Source: Candidatus Gastranaerophilales bacterium
GTDB lineage: Bacteria; Cyanobacteriota; Vampirovibrionia; Gastranaerophilales; Gastranaerophilaceae
DNA length: 64,000 bases
Assembly: GCA_944322745.1 (NCBI GenBank)
Contig: CALUPV010000004.1
Span: forward strand, 118,606-182,605
Direction: 5' to 3'
Position 1 is the first letter of the stretch. The number at the start of each line of letters is the position of its first letter. Under the pieces are notes generated by a model that searched no databases, was not told where the DNA came from, and saw only the letters and a list, made by a program, of their open reading frames with translations. A program made the position numbers and the translations under genes. Shown here piece after piece: positions 24,028 through 32,849 of this stretch.

Positions 24028-25239
24028 ATGAGTAAACTTACAACATCTTTATTGTTAATATCAATATTCAGAAATATATTAAAAGATTCGATAATATCTT
24101 CCTTTATAGAGCTTTTAAATAATATAAAGTCAAATGCTGATATAAATGTAATATTAAGAACGTATTCAGAGTTCATTTCTTTACTATATGAAAAAGAACC
24201 AAATCAGAATTTGTACAATCATCTTAAAAATTTAATTTATACAGATGAAAATCTATTGTCGAAAGGCTGTAGTGACTGTATAAGTAAAAATAACCAGATT
24301 CTAGAAACAGCAAGGTATGAATTAACCTTATTTGACAATTTGCTTTCTTATGATTATTTAAAAATCAAAGAAATATTGGAAGAAAAATTTCCGGAGCAAA
24401 AAGATATAATATCTCATTTACCATCTTATTCATTTACAAATAAACAAGACTTTAATTTGGATTCTATATTAGCATCATATAAAAATTACGGATATGGTGT
24501 TTTCTCTTGCTATTCCGCATTTTCGTATACGGAAAATAAAGAGATTAAACCTGTAAAATATTTTGATGCTCTTACATTTAACGATTTAAAAAATTATGAA
24601 TATCAGAAAAGTGTAATAAAGCAAAATACAAAAGCTTTCTTGGAAGGAAAAGAAGCTAATAATATATTACTTTATGGAGATAGAGGTTGCGGTAAATCAT
24701 CTACCGTTAAAGCTTTAATAAATGAATTTTCCGATTACAACTTAAAAATTATTCAAGTCTACAAAGAAAGCTTTATTTACCTTTCTGATTTATATGAACA
24801 AATAAGAAATCTTCCTTTGAAATTTATAATTTTTGCTGATGATATCTCTTTTGAAGAAGATGACAAGAATTTTTCATCAATTAAAGCTGTTTTAGAGGGT
24901 TCTTTATCGAATAGACCATCTAACACAATAATATATGCAACAACAAACAGAATGCATCTTGTAAAAGAAAGTTTTACTGCAAGAGAAGGCAATGAAATTC
25001 ATTATAATGATACAATTGACGAAATGGTATCTCTTTCAGATAGGTTTGGCATTATGTTGACATTTTCAATGTTAACTAAAAATGAGTATCTGAATATAGT
25101 TGAAAAGATAGCAAATGATTGTTGTATTCCGATAAATCAAGAGTTATTTAACAAAGCTGAAGAATTTGCAGCGTTGAAATCAATAAGAACACCAAGAGTT
25201 GCAAGACAATTTATTACCGATTATCTTACAAATGTATAA
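24028..25239 (+). CDS. DUF815-family AAA ATPase
   Basis: This 403-residue protein has an N-terminal helical region of about 190 residues, then Walker A (LLYGDRGCGKSS, near residue 213), Walker B (KFIIFADDISFEEDD), and sensor-like 'NTIIYATTNRMHL'. The C-terminal part (SLSDRFGIMLTFSMLTKNEYL, then TPRVARQFITDY) is typical of the DUF815 family, whose members resemble DnaC/Cdc48-like AAA+ but have no settled role. It begins one base after the radical SAM gene, so translation is probably coupled. Partnering of the two is inferred only from position. Confidence 0.85.
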   Translation: MSKLTTSLLLISIFRNILKDSIISSFIELLNNIKSNADINVILRTYSEFISLLYEKEPNQNLYNHLKNLIYTDENLLSKGCSDCISKNNQILETARYELTLFDNLLSYDYLKIKEILEEKFPEQKDIISHLPSYSFTNKQDFNLDSILASYKNYGYGVFSCYSAFSYTENKEIKPVKYFDALTFNDLKNYEYQKSVIKQNTKAFLEGKEANNILLYGDRGCGKSSTVKALINEFSDYNLKIIQVYKESFIYLSDLYEQIRNLPLKFIIFADDISFEEDDKNFSSIKAVLEGSLSNRPSNTIIYATTNRMHLVKESFTAREGNEIHYNDTIDEMVSLSDRFGIMLTFSMLTKNEYLNIVEKIANDCCIPINQELFNKAEEFAALKSIRTPRVARQFITDYLTNV

Positions 25240-25344
25240 TTGTAAATCTTTCTTAAATATACATATTATACAACTATTAAAGTCGTAGTATTTGTGCTAA
25301 CTTGACTACATAAGTAATTTATTTTTGCAAGATGGGGTGTGTTT

Positions 25345-26787
25345 ATGAAAATTCAAAGTGTCTCTTCCTATTATAATATCGGAAAATATAATAACAATAT
25401 TCGAAAAAATGATAAAATACAAAGTTTTTCTGCTTATAAAATACCTATTTCAACAAAAGGTATGGATGGTGACAGATTCGTAATGAAGGGAAAAGCTTCT
25501 GAGTATTTTGAATTATATAAAAATCTTTCAAATCCTAAAGTTGGTTCAAAGTTTTTAATAAAGTCAAAATTACCGGAATATAAAGATTTAACATTATTAA
25601 TAACTCCTGATACAGTTATTAAATCTGACGATTTGTATATTGCAATAGCAAAAAAAGGTGAAAGAACACCTAGCTTTAAAGGTCGTTTGTATGGCAGTAT
25701 AAGAGAAGAAAATGGACAACGTGATTACAAAATGGAAGACCAATATATTCGTTTTTGGCAAGAAGGTATGCATGATGAAGTATCTCGAAAATATTTGGAT
25801 AAAACATATGCTCCTCAATTAAAAGATGACTATAATTTTTTTATTCCAAGTGATGGAGACGGAACAAGATATAGAGATATAACGACCCTCCAAGGTGGTA
25901 TTACAAAACCTGCTTCATATATTCCGGCAACTTTAAACGGTAAAAATATGTCTTTAGTACAAACTGTAATTACAAATTATACAAAAACAGGTAAGCTTGA
26001 TAAATGGTTTGATTTCGTAAGAGTTAAACCTGCACAGGGTAGTGCCTATGCTTTTCTTGAGGGTTTAGCTGATGGAAAAATATCTACAGAAAAACCATTA
26101 GTTTTTAGCTGGGGAGACAACTTCTCAGATGTTAATGTTTCAAAAATAATGCAAGAACACGAAAAATCAGGTGCTGCTTTTACCATTACAACAATTCCTG
26201 TTGATAAACAAAAAACAAAAAGTTTAAGTATAGTTAAATTGGATTCTTTAGATTCTAAAACCATTAATCAATTTGTTGAAAAACCTCAAGATGAAGCATT
26301 TATAGATTCTTGTGTAATTCCTGAATTAGGTGATAATACTTGTTTGTCTGCAGTGGGACCTTATATTATTTCTCCGCAAGCTTTAAAATGGATAAAAACC
26401 AGATATATTCAAAATCCAGAAAGCTTTAAAAATCCTGATAAAGGTTATGATTTCTCTTCAATGATAATTGCCCCAATGCTTGAGGCTATAAAAGCCGGTG
26501 AAATAGTTAATGAAAATAATCAACCTATGGAAATGAAGCTTGCTATTATTCCTGAGGATAATACTTGGTCAGATCTAGGTTCTCAAAAAGATTTCTCATC
26601 AGCAATGAAATCTATAAAAAATGGTAAATACATTGGGATGCCGCTAGAAATTTTGAATTCAATAAAGAAGAATGTCGATGAACAGGGGAATATCACTTTT
26701 AACTCAAAATCAAGAACCTTGTTTGATTCAATGCTTAAACAATTAAATCTTGAAGCTAAAAATGTTATTGCTTATTGCAATGAATAA
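25345..26787 (+). CDS. Nucleotidyltransferase-like protein with SF-type N-terminus
   Basis: About 480 residues. The first 150 residues are specific to this organism group (KIQSFSAYKIP motif). The rest looks like a sugar-phosphate nucleotidyltransferase: SDGDGTRYRDIT in place of the usual GGxGTR loop, LVFSWGDNFSDVN at the metal/nucleotide site, FVEKPQDE, and TWSDLGSQKDF resembling the WSDxGS block of mannose-1-phosphate guanylyltransferases. The degenerate first loop leaves activity uncertain. I chose the ATG at 25345 over the GTG at 25339 because GGGG lies at correct spacing. Role in sugar activation for envelope glycans is inference. Confidence 0.65.
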   Translation: MKIQSVSSYYNIGKYNNNIRKNDKIQSFSAYKIPISTKGMDGDRFVMKGKASEYFELYKNLSNPKVGSKFLIKSKLPEYKDLTLLITPDTVIKSDDLYIAIAKKGERTPSFKGRLYGSIREENGQRDYKMEDQYIRFWQEGMHDEVSRKYLDKTYAPQLKDDYNFFIPSDGDGTRYRDITTLQGGITKPASYIPATLNGKNMSLVQTVITNYTKTGKLDKWFDFVRVKPAQGSAYAFLEGLADGKISTEKPLVFSWGDNFSDVNVSKIMQEHEKSGAAFTITTIPVDKQKTKSLSIVKLDSLDSKTINQFVEKPQDEAFIDSCVIPELGDNTCLSAVGPYIISPQALKWIKTRYIQNPESFKNPDKGYDFSSMIIAPMLEAIKAGEIVNENNQPMEMKLAIIPEDNTWSDLGSQKDFSSAMKSIKNGKYIGMPLEILNSIKKNVDEQGNITFNSKSRTLFDSMLKQLNLEAKNVIAYCNE

Positions 26788-26809
26788 GGTTTAAGCTATA
26801 ATAAATCTT
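26775..26809 (+). promoter_or_regulatory. Leaderless promoter of proB
   Basis: TTGCAA (26775-26780), 16-bp spacer, TATAAT (26797-26802), seven bases, ATG at 26810. The -35 box lies in the last codons of the upstream gene. Confidence 0.6.
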
Positions 26810-27931
26810 ATGAATATCAATGATGCCAAAAGGATTGTTTTTAAGTTTGGAACTAATGTTCTAAGGAATGATGATAAAGAAATTTCTTTATCACGTGTAT
26901 ATTCTTTTATTGAAGAAATTTCTAAACTACATAGACAAGGAAAAGAAATCATTGTTGTTACTTCAGGTGCTGTTGGTTTGGGGTCAAAGAAACTCAATGT
27001 TGATTCAAGTGAAAGCTTGTCAATAAAACAGGCATGCGCGGCTGTAGGTCAATGTCAATTAATGTCTATTTATGAAGACGGTTTTGGAAAATATTCAATT
27101 AATACAGCACAAGTTTTATTAACAGAAGATGATTTTACTAATAGAATAAAATATCTAAGTTTGAGTAATGTTTTAAATACTTTGCTTGAACTAAAAGTAA
27201 TACCAATTATTAATCAAAATGATACTGTATCAACATCAGAATTAGAGCCAATATATGGTGTAAGTTTTTCTGATAATGATAAATTATCAGCCCTTGTAGC
27301 AAGTAAGTTAGATGCAGATTTATTAGTAATATTATCAGATATAAATGGGTTATATGATGATAATCCAAAGGAAAATTCAAAAGCAAATTTAATAAGTGAT
27401 GTAAAAGAAATAACAGATGAAATAGAAAGTTATGCTCAATCCGCTTCAAAAGGCGGTCGAGGCGGAATGAAAACAAAACTTCAAGCAGCAAAAGTTGTAA
27501 CTCATTCAGGCGGATGTGTAATAATAGCAAATGGTAAAACACCGCAAGTTATAACTAAGTTATTTTCAGGTGAGAAAATGGGAACAACCTTTTACCCAGT
27601 AGAACAACTTTCTCAGAAACGCAGATGGATAGCTTATGCAACTAATATTAACGGTCAAATAGTTATTAATGACGGAGCAAAAAAAGCAATTACAGAAAAG
27701 AATAAAAGTTTACTGGCTATTGGCGTCTTAAAAATTAATGGTTCTTTTGATTGTGGGGATGTTGTTTCTATTGTTGATGAAAATAAAATTGAGCTTGCAA
27801 GAGGAATAGCTAATTATAATTCTGCAGACTGTAAAAAAATAATTGGCGAACATTCTGATAATATATATCAGATTTTAGGTCATAAAAATTATGATGCTGT
27901 AATAACTAAAGATAACATCGCATTATTATAG
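26810..27931 (+). CDS. proB: Glutamate 5-kinase
   Basis: This 373-residue kinase performs the first step of proline synthesis. The amino-acid-kinase fold starts RIVFKFGTNVL, followed by 'IIVVTSGAVGLGSKKL', 'PIINQNDTVSTSEL', 'FSDNDKLSALVASKLDADLLVILSDINGLYDDNP' and the glycine-rich 'SKGGRGGMKTKLQAA'. A C-terminal PUA domain (from about residue 275, RRWIAYATNINGQIVINDGA) is present, as in full-length ProB. proA follows 12 bp downstream, so the operon is proB-proA. The start follows TATAAT by seven bases without a Shine-Dalgarno site. Confidence 0.96.
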   Translation: MNINDAKRIVFKFGTNVLRNDDKEISLSRVYSFIEEISKLHRQGKEIIVVTSGAVGLGSKKLNVDSSESLSIKQACAAVGQCQLMSIYEDGFGKYSINTAQVLLTEDDFTNRIKYLSLSNVLNTLLELKVIPIINQNDTVSTSELEPIYGVSFSDNDKLSALVASKLDADLLVILSDINGLYDDNPKENSKANLISDVKEITDEIESYAQSASKGGRGGMKTKLQAAKVVTHSGGCVIIANGKTPQVITKLFSGEKMGTTFYPVEQLSQKRRWIAYATNINGQIVINDGAKKAITEKNKSLLAIGVLKINGSFDCGDVVSIVDENKIELARGIANYNSADCKKIIGEHSDNIYQILGHKNYDAVITKDNIALL

Positions 27932-27943
27932 GAGATATCTACT

Positions 27944-29233
27944 ATGTCTAATGTAATAGAAATTGCTAAACTGGCAAAAGAAGCATCAATTTCTGCTTTG
28001 CAATTATCAACAAAAATAAAGAATGATGCATTATATAAAATTGCGAATGCACTAAATTTAGGAAAAGATGAAATAATATCAGCTAATAATCTTGATTTAG
28101 ATAATGCAAACTTATTATTAGAAAAAGGTGAAATTACCCAGTCTGCTTATAATAGATTAAAGATTGATGAAAACAAACTTCGAGATATGATTCAAGGTGT
28201 TAGAGATATAGCCACATTGGAAGACCCTGTAAATAAAATTATTTGGGAAAAAGATATAGCACAAGGAATAAATTTAAAAAAAGTAAGCTGCCCTATAGGT
28301 GTAATAGGTGTCATTTTTGAAGCACGGCCTGATGTTATTTCTCAAATTTCTGCTTTAGCAATAAAATCTTCGAATGCTATGATATTGAAAGGCGGATCAG
28401 AAGCAGAACAAACAAATACAGCCATATTCAAAATTATTACTTCTGCACTTTCTGAAATTAACGAGTTTCCTAAAAATATGATAAATCTTATTTTCTCTCG
28501 TGAAGATGTAAAAATTATGCTTGATGCAGATAAATATATTGATTTAATTATACCAAGAGGCTCAAATTCTCTTGTAAGTTTCATTAAATCAAATACAAAA
28601 ATTCCGGTTCTGGGACATGCAGACGGTATCTGTCATATTTATGTTGATGAGTTTGCTGATATAGATAAAGCTATTCCTGTTATTATTGATGCAAAATGCC
28701 AGTATCCTAGTGCTTGTAATTCTGTAGAGACTGTTCTTGTTCATAAAAATATAAAAGAAAAATTTCTTCCGAGTCTTATTAAATCATTAAAAGAAAATTC
28801 TGTAGTTATTAATTCTGATGAAGAAATAAAACAAGAATATTCAAATGATATAAATGCAATTGTTTCTGATTGGCATAAAGAATATGGAGAAAAGATATTA
28901 TCATTAAAAATCGTTGATAATATTAATGATGCAATTTCACATATAAATAAATTTGGTTCAGGTCATACTGATTGCATTCTTACAGAAAATGATTTAAATT
29001 CCGAAAAATTTATGATGTTTGTTGATTCATCCGGTGTATATAAGAATATTTCTACAAGATTTGCGGATGGTTTTAGATATGGATTTGGTGCTGAAGTTGG
29101 TATATCAACAAATAAAACACATGCAAGAGGTCCTGTTGGGTTAGAAGGATTAACTATATATAAGTACAAATTATTTGGCAATGGTGATATTGTTAATGAT
29201 TTTACAACTGGCTTAAAACAATTTTACAAATAA
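27944..29233 (+). CDS. proA: Gamma-glutamyl phosphate reductase
   Basis: This 429-residue enzyme of the aldehyde dehydrogenase superfamily reduces glutamyl-5-phosphate to the semialdehyde. Family blocks are visible: VSCPIGVIGVIFEARPDV, 'NAMILKGGSEA', the catalytic cysteine in CQYPSACNSVET, and near the end 'FADGFRYGFGAEVGISTNK' with 'HARGPVGLEGLTIYKY'. AGGAG lies nine bases before the ATG, so it is translated in the ordinary way although proB appears leaderless. It forms a two-gene operon with proB. Confidence 0.96.
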   Translation: MSNVIEIAKLAKEASISALQLSTKIKNDALYKIANALNLGKDEIISANNLDLDNANLLLEKGEITQSAYNRLKIDENKLRDMIQGVRDIATLEDPVNKIIWEKDIAQGINLKKVSCPIGVIGVIFEARPDVISQISALAIKSSNAMILKGGSEAEQTNTAIFKIITSALSEINEFPKNMINLIFSREDVKIMLDADKYIDLIIPRGSNSLVSFIKSNTKIPVLGHADGICHIYVDEFADIDKAIPVIIDAKCQYPSACNSVETVLVHKNIKEKFLPSLIKSLKENSVVINSDEEIKQEYSNDINAIVSDWHKEYGEKILSLKIVDNINDAISHINKFGSGHTDCILTENDLNSEKFMMFVDSSGVYKNISTRFADGFRYGFGAEVGISTNKTHARGPVGLEGLTIYKYKLFGNGDIVNDFTTGLKQFYK

Positions 29234-29300
29234 TTTAACAAACTAACAAAATTTATTTTTACAGAGTTTATATAACCAGTTTAAATGTGAGGATTTATAT

Positions 29301-29789
29301 ATGATTACAAAAATTTCAATGCCAATGGTTTCAAAAAATGTGTTATCAACTCCATCTTTTGGTTTTGCAAGATTAAATGATTTAGGACGAACAACCGCTG
29401 ATTCTTTTGGTTATCAAAATAACCAATTTTTAAACGCTGATATGTTTAAAAAGCAAGGATTTTTCCACCGTTCTAAATTATCACAAGAATTAGGAAGTGG
29501 TAGCGATTTTGTTGATATTTGTAAAAACTACGGCTGTACTAACAACGCAAAAACGAATGCGGAATTTATAGAAAATCAAATTCTTTCTTCAAAGTCCGAA
29601 GCTGCAATAAAAAGACTTGAACCGGATTCTCAACGTGAAGGTTTTTTAAAGTTATATATGCATAATTATGACAATCCGGAATTATCATTAAAATCAACTA
29701 AAATGCTATTAGAAAGAGTAAAAGAAGCAATGACCCCTGAAGAATACATAAAACACACAGGTATTCTTGAAGCAGGTACAAAAAGATAA
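29301..29789 (+). CDS. Hypothetical protein with SFGF-type N-terminus
   Basis: This 162-residue protein begins MITKISMPMVSKNVLSTPSF, then GFARL, again the short Ser-Phe-Gly motif near the N-terminus. The remainder is helical and charged with one cysteine pair (DICKNYGC) and ends in an apparent globular helical segment (LKSTKMLLERVKEAMTPEEYIKH). No membrane segment or known domain is seen. GAGG precedes the ATG and a strong terminator follows directly. Similar small proteins occur elsewhere in this window, but sequence similarity outside the motif is low. Function unknown. Confidence 0.7.
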   Translation: MITKISMPMVSKNVLSTPSFGFARLNDLGRTTADSFGYQNNQFLNADMFKKQGFFHRSKLSQELGSGSDFVDICKNYGCTNNAKTNAEFIENQILSSKSEAAIKRLEPDSQREGFLKLYMHNYDNPELSLKSTKMLLERVKEAMTPEEYIKHTGILEAGTKR

Positions 29790-29794
29790 TAAGA

Positions 29795-29836
29795 ACAAAG
29801 AGAAGAGAGAATTTAACCTCTCTTCTCTTTGTTTAT
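29795..29836. terminator. Strong bidirectional terminator
   Basis: A perfect 15-bp stem (29795-29809 with 29818-29832, ACAAAGAGAAGAGAG and its complement) around the loop AATTTAAC, between two convergent genes. T-rich ends lie on both strands. Confidence 0.85.
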
Positions 29837-29843
29837 AATTATA

Positions 29844-31061
29844 TTATTTTGCATTTTCTAGCATAGATATAAAAAGTTCATTTATCTTATGTAATCCGAA
29901 CAAATGGAACTTTATTTTTAAATATTTATAACCATCTTTTTCAAATAGCAACTGTCCTATAACATTTCCGTTACATCTTAGAGTCCAAGTGCCATCTTCG
30001 TTTGTATAAGTATATAATTTCCCATATTTATAAATATTTACTTTATCATATACTTGTTCTGCTAACAGTTTACCTGTTGAACTATATTCAGAATAAATAT
30101 TATTTTTAATTGTTAAAAATACAGGCTGTTTATAGTGTTCACAAAGTTTAATTGGAATAATTTCATCATATTTAACAGGAACAATTTCTTTACCTTTTAG
30201 AGTTTTAATACCATACTTATCATCCTGTTTTACAAGTAAATATTGCTTATCATTGACAATAAACGGCTCACTGTTTTCCAGAGAAGAAATATTTTCATCC
30301 TCGTCAGATATAATATCCTTTTTTATTGCGGCAACCTTAACTTTTTCAGGAAGTTTAATTTCTTCAATTTCATATACTAAATTGTCATCTTCCTGTTCAA
30401 CTTTCTGATAAATTGTTGAATTATTATATCTATATTTTTTTAACTCAGGTTTTAAATTCTGTGCTAATAAGTAGTATCCTTCATTAGAAATAACATATAG
30501 TTCATCTTCCGGTATAAGCTTTCCGGTATTTTGATAAAGCTTATATTTTCCATTATACTTTCCTGATATATATTCTTTATTATCATTATAAAATATACCG
30601 ACTTTTTCATATATTGGTTTTAATATTACTTTCGCATCTTTGTCTATTAAACCATATTTATTTTGTTCTTTTGTCTTGATATACTTATCATACAAGCTTA
30701 TATCATCATAATTTGTTAAAAAACAAGTCTCATTTTCCAGATTTAAATATCCGACAGACTTACCAACCTTAATTTTATACTCATTTTCATTAAAAGAACT
30801 TATTTCATCTATTATTGGCTCAACAATAAAAGAATCTGTATTTTTATTATAAACGGAATATTTATTATCTACTTTTAATATTTTTACTTTATCAGTTTCA
30901 AAAACGGAATCTACCTTTGATTCATCAATATCTTTTACTTCTTCAAGCGATTGAGTTTCAACTATCTCATAATCACTACTCTTTACATTTATAGAATCAG
31001 CATGATTGCAAGAAAAGAAAAAAGATATGAACAGAAGTAGAAGAATAAATTTCTTTTTCAT
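29844..31061 (-). CDS. WG-repeat lipoprotein
   Basis: The 405-residue protein starts MKKKFILLLLFISFFFSCNH, a lipoprotein signal whose lipobox cysteine is in FFSC. The body is made of WG-type beta repeats, each with a hydrophobic strand, a K-Y-G or K-Y-S turn and an acidic strand, such as 'NKYSVYNKNTDSFIVEPIID', 'NKYGLIDKDAKVILKPIYE', and 'DKYGIKTLKGKEIVPVKYDE'. Such proteins are surface or periplasmic binding scaffolds of unknown ligand. I set the start at 31061 because AAAGGAG precedes that ATG; the frame extends 19 codons upstream without a ribosome-binding site. Confidence 0.8.
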   Translation of the reverse strand: MKKKFILLLLFISFFFSCNHADSINVKSSDYEIVETQSLEEVKDIDESKVDSVFETDKVKILKVDNKYSVYNKNTDSFIVEPIIDEISSFNENEYKIKVGKSVGYLNLENETCFLTNYDDISLYDKYIKTKEQNKYGLIDKDAKVILKPIYEKVGIFYNDNKEYISGKYNGKYKLYQNTGKLIPEDELYVISNEGYYLLAQNLKPELKKYRYNNSTIYQKVEQEDDNLVYEIEEIKLPEKVKVAAIKKDIISDEDENISSLENSEPFIVNDKQYLLVKQDDKYGIKTLKGKEIVPVKYDEIIPIKLCEHYKQPVFLTIKNNIYSEYSSTGKLLAEQVYDKVNIYKYGKLYTYTNEDGTWTLRCNGNVIGQLLFEKDGYKYLKIKFHLFGLHKINELFISMLENAK

Positions 31062-31120
31062 AATATCTCCTTTAACTAACATATAAGCATAATAACATTT
31101 TGAATTGTATTTATGCAATA

Positions 31121-32164
31121 TTAAACAATACTGAGTATAATTTTCTTAATTTCTTCAGTTATATCAGTATCATATTTTACATTCTTAGCAATAATTTTTG
31201 ATAACTTGGATTTTTTAAATTCTCCAAGATGTCTGGTTCTATAAAAATTCTCAATATTTTCACACATTTTTCTATGTAAGTGCAATTCCTCTTTTATAAT
31301 AGGAGTCGCGGGTTGATATTCATAGTTTAATGCTCTTTTCAAGAGATTAATTGAAATAATATCTTCAAACTCACCACTTTCGATTAAAATTGTTTTATCT
31401 TTTTTTTCAATCATTTTCTGCAAAGAAGAACAAATTTCTTTTGCATCAGAGTCAAAGAGAAATACAATTGGAATTTTAATTTTATCTTTAAGTCTAAAGT
31501 ATAAAGCAGGGCTTTTACTTTTACCACCGGCACCTAATATAAAAATACCATTTTTATAAAAATTTGATTTCATCTTATCTGCAAAAACAGGGAGTAATAT
31601 TTCTTCAGTAATTCCCTCAACAATAATTAGTTTGTAAATTGGAAATAAAAGAGAATGTTTTTTTCTCAAATATACTAAATCTTCCAAGTTAATTTTTGTA
31701 GAATTTGAATTTTCATCATCTACTTTTATTAGAAATTTTAAATTAACCGGTGCAGATTCAAAATCTAAATGTTTCAATATTGCTGAAAAATTTAATTTCG
31801 CATTTAAAAAACTTTGGGTCCTTTCATCAATATTTTTAAAAGTTTCTCTAATAGATATATTTAAAGCCTTATTTGCAGATTGATTATCTATATCATTAAC
31901 ACCGAAGATATTATTAACAGAAGTATTCCAAATTTCTTCAACTATACTTACAATAATTCTAGGATCTAATCTTTCTATATCCTCTTTTGAATATTTTGGG
32001 GAAATAAGATTTCGATATATTATAGAATTAAATACCCTGCTAAAAGACTCATCCGGCGATTTAAATCTTGATAATCTATCCATATTGATAACAAGCTCAT
32101 CAAAAGATAAGAACTTATATTTTATTGAACTTTGCATTTGAAGTAGACTCAAGAAAGACTCCAA
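31121..32164 (-). CDS. TOPRIM-domain protein (OLD-like C-terminal half)
   Basis: This 347-residue protein has a TOPRIM core: 'YKLIIVEGITEEILLPVFA' with the conserved Glu, a glycine turn (IFILGAGGKSKS), then 'IPIVFLFDSDAKE' with the DxD motif. This resembles the nuclease half of OLD-family proteins, but no ABC-type ATPase domain is attached and none is encoded next door. The N-terminal ~150 residues are unfamiliar. TTG at 32164 is the longest start; an ATG at 32137 is an alternative. TATAAT lies upstream. It could be a stand-alone nuclease or primase-like enzyme, possibly for defence or repair. Confidence 0.6.
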   Translation of the reverse strand: MESFLSLLQMQSSIKYKFLSFDELVINMDRLSRFKSPDESFSRVFNSIIYRNLISPKYSKEDIERLDPRIIVSIVEEIWNTSVNNIFGVNDIDNQSANKALNISIRETFKNIDERTQSFLNAKLNFSAILKHLDFESAPVNLKFLIKVDDENSNSTKINLEDLVYLRKKHSLLFPIYKLIIVEGITEEILLPVFADKMKSNFYKNGIFILGAGGKSKSPALYFRLKDKIKIPIVFLFDSDAKEICSSLQKMIEKKDKTILIESGEFEDIISINLLKRALNYEYQPATPIIKEELHLHRKMCENIENFYRTRHLGEFKKSKLSKIIAKNVKYDTDITEEIKKIILSIV

Positions 32165-32212
32165 TTAAACAATTTAACCGATTGATATTATAACATAATA
32201 AAAATAAAAGGA

Positions 32213-32235
32213 GACAGGCTTTAATGTAGCCTGTC
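32213..32235 (-). terminator. Terminator of the 32255-32776 gene
   Basis: GACAGGCT (32213-32220) pairs with AGCCTGTC (32228-32235). On the minus strand the stem is followed by TCCTTTTATTTTT. Confidence 0.8.
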
Positions 32236-32254
32236 CCTTCATTTTATAAAAGTG

Positions 32255-32776
32255 TTATTGATGACCTGTCCATCTATGATCAATCTTTGAACCGGCTTCA
32301 GTAGCATTTAATGATGCAGTCCAAAGATTTGCACCAAGGGCAATAGCTCCGACAACAACAGCAAGAGCTTTATTAGGAATTTTCTTAACAACTTTTGCTG
32401 CTTCTTCTCCTGCTTTCTTTGCTGCTGAATTAGCTGCTCTTTGTTTTGCAAAATTAACAACGGAGCCAGCTGTATATACAACAGAACCGGCAACAACTCC
32501 TGAAGTTATACCTTTTACTGTACCTTTAAGATATTCACCTGTCGTAGCAAAAAATTTCTTGATATTAGCTATAAAACCTTTTATTGATTTAACAGGACCT
32601 TTCTTCTCATTTTTTTGAGAAGAAATCTCAACAGAATCAGCTTTCTGCGCTTGAACATTAGATGCAGGAATGGCATCTTTTACTGTTATCGGTTGAGCTG
32701 TCTTTGCAGTTGTAACTTCTTTTGTTTGTGTTGGTATCGGATATGAACTCGGCATATTAGCAAAAATATCTGACAT
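32255..32776 (-). CDS. Hypothetical alanine-rich membrane protein
   Basis: This 173-residue protein has a Pro/Thr/Ala-rich N-terminal region of about 60 residues that is probably disordered, then a basic helix (KSIKGFIANIKKFFATTGEYL). Two hydrophobic segments follow (ITSGVVAGSVVYTAGSVVNF and ALAVVVGAIALGANLW). GGGG precedes the ATG at good spacing. It is flanked by its own terminator, so it is probably monocistronic. No family is recognised; the layout (long flexible N-terminus, paired glycine-rich helices) is shared in a loose way with the protein at 1478-1969. Confidence 0.7.
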   Translation of the reverse strand: MSDIFANMPSSYPIPTQTKEVTTAKTAQPITVKDAIPASNVQAQKADSVEISSQKNEKKGPVKSIKGFIANIKKFFATTGEYLKGTVKGITSGVVAGSVVYTAGSVVNFAKQRAANSAAKKAGEEAAKVVKKIPNKALAVVVGAIALGANLWTASLNATEAGSKIDHRWTGHQ

Positions 32777-32849
32777 ATTTACCCCACTTATTCTTTTCTA
32801 AATACTAAAAACACTTGAACCATTTTTTTTGACTATTTTTAATCTTATA

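Noticed and set aside
27210..27542. A leucine/histidine-rich 110-codon frame antisense to proB
   Set aside because: It is a mirror of the AT-rich proB sequence with extreme Leu/His bias and no ribosome-binding site.
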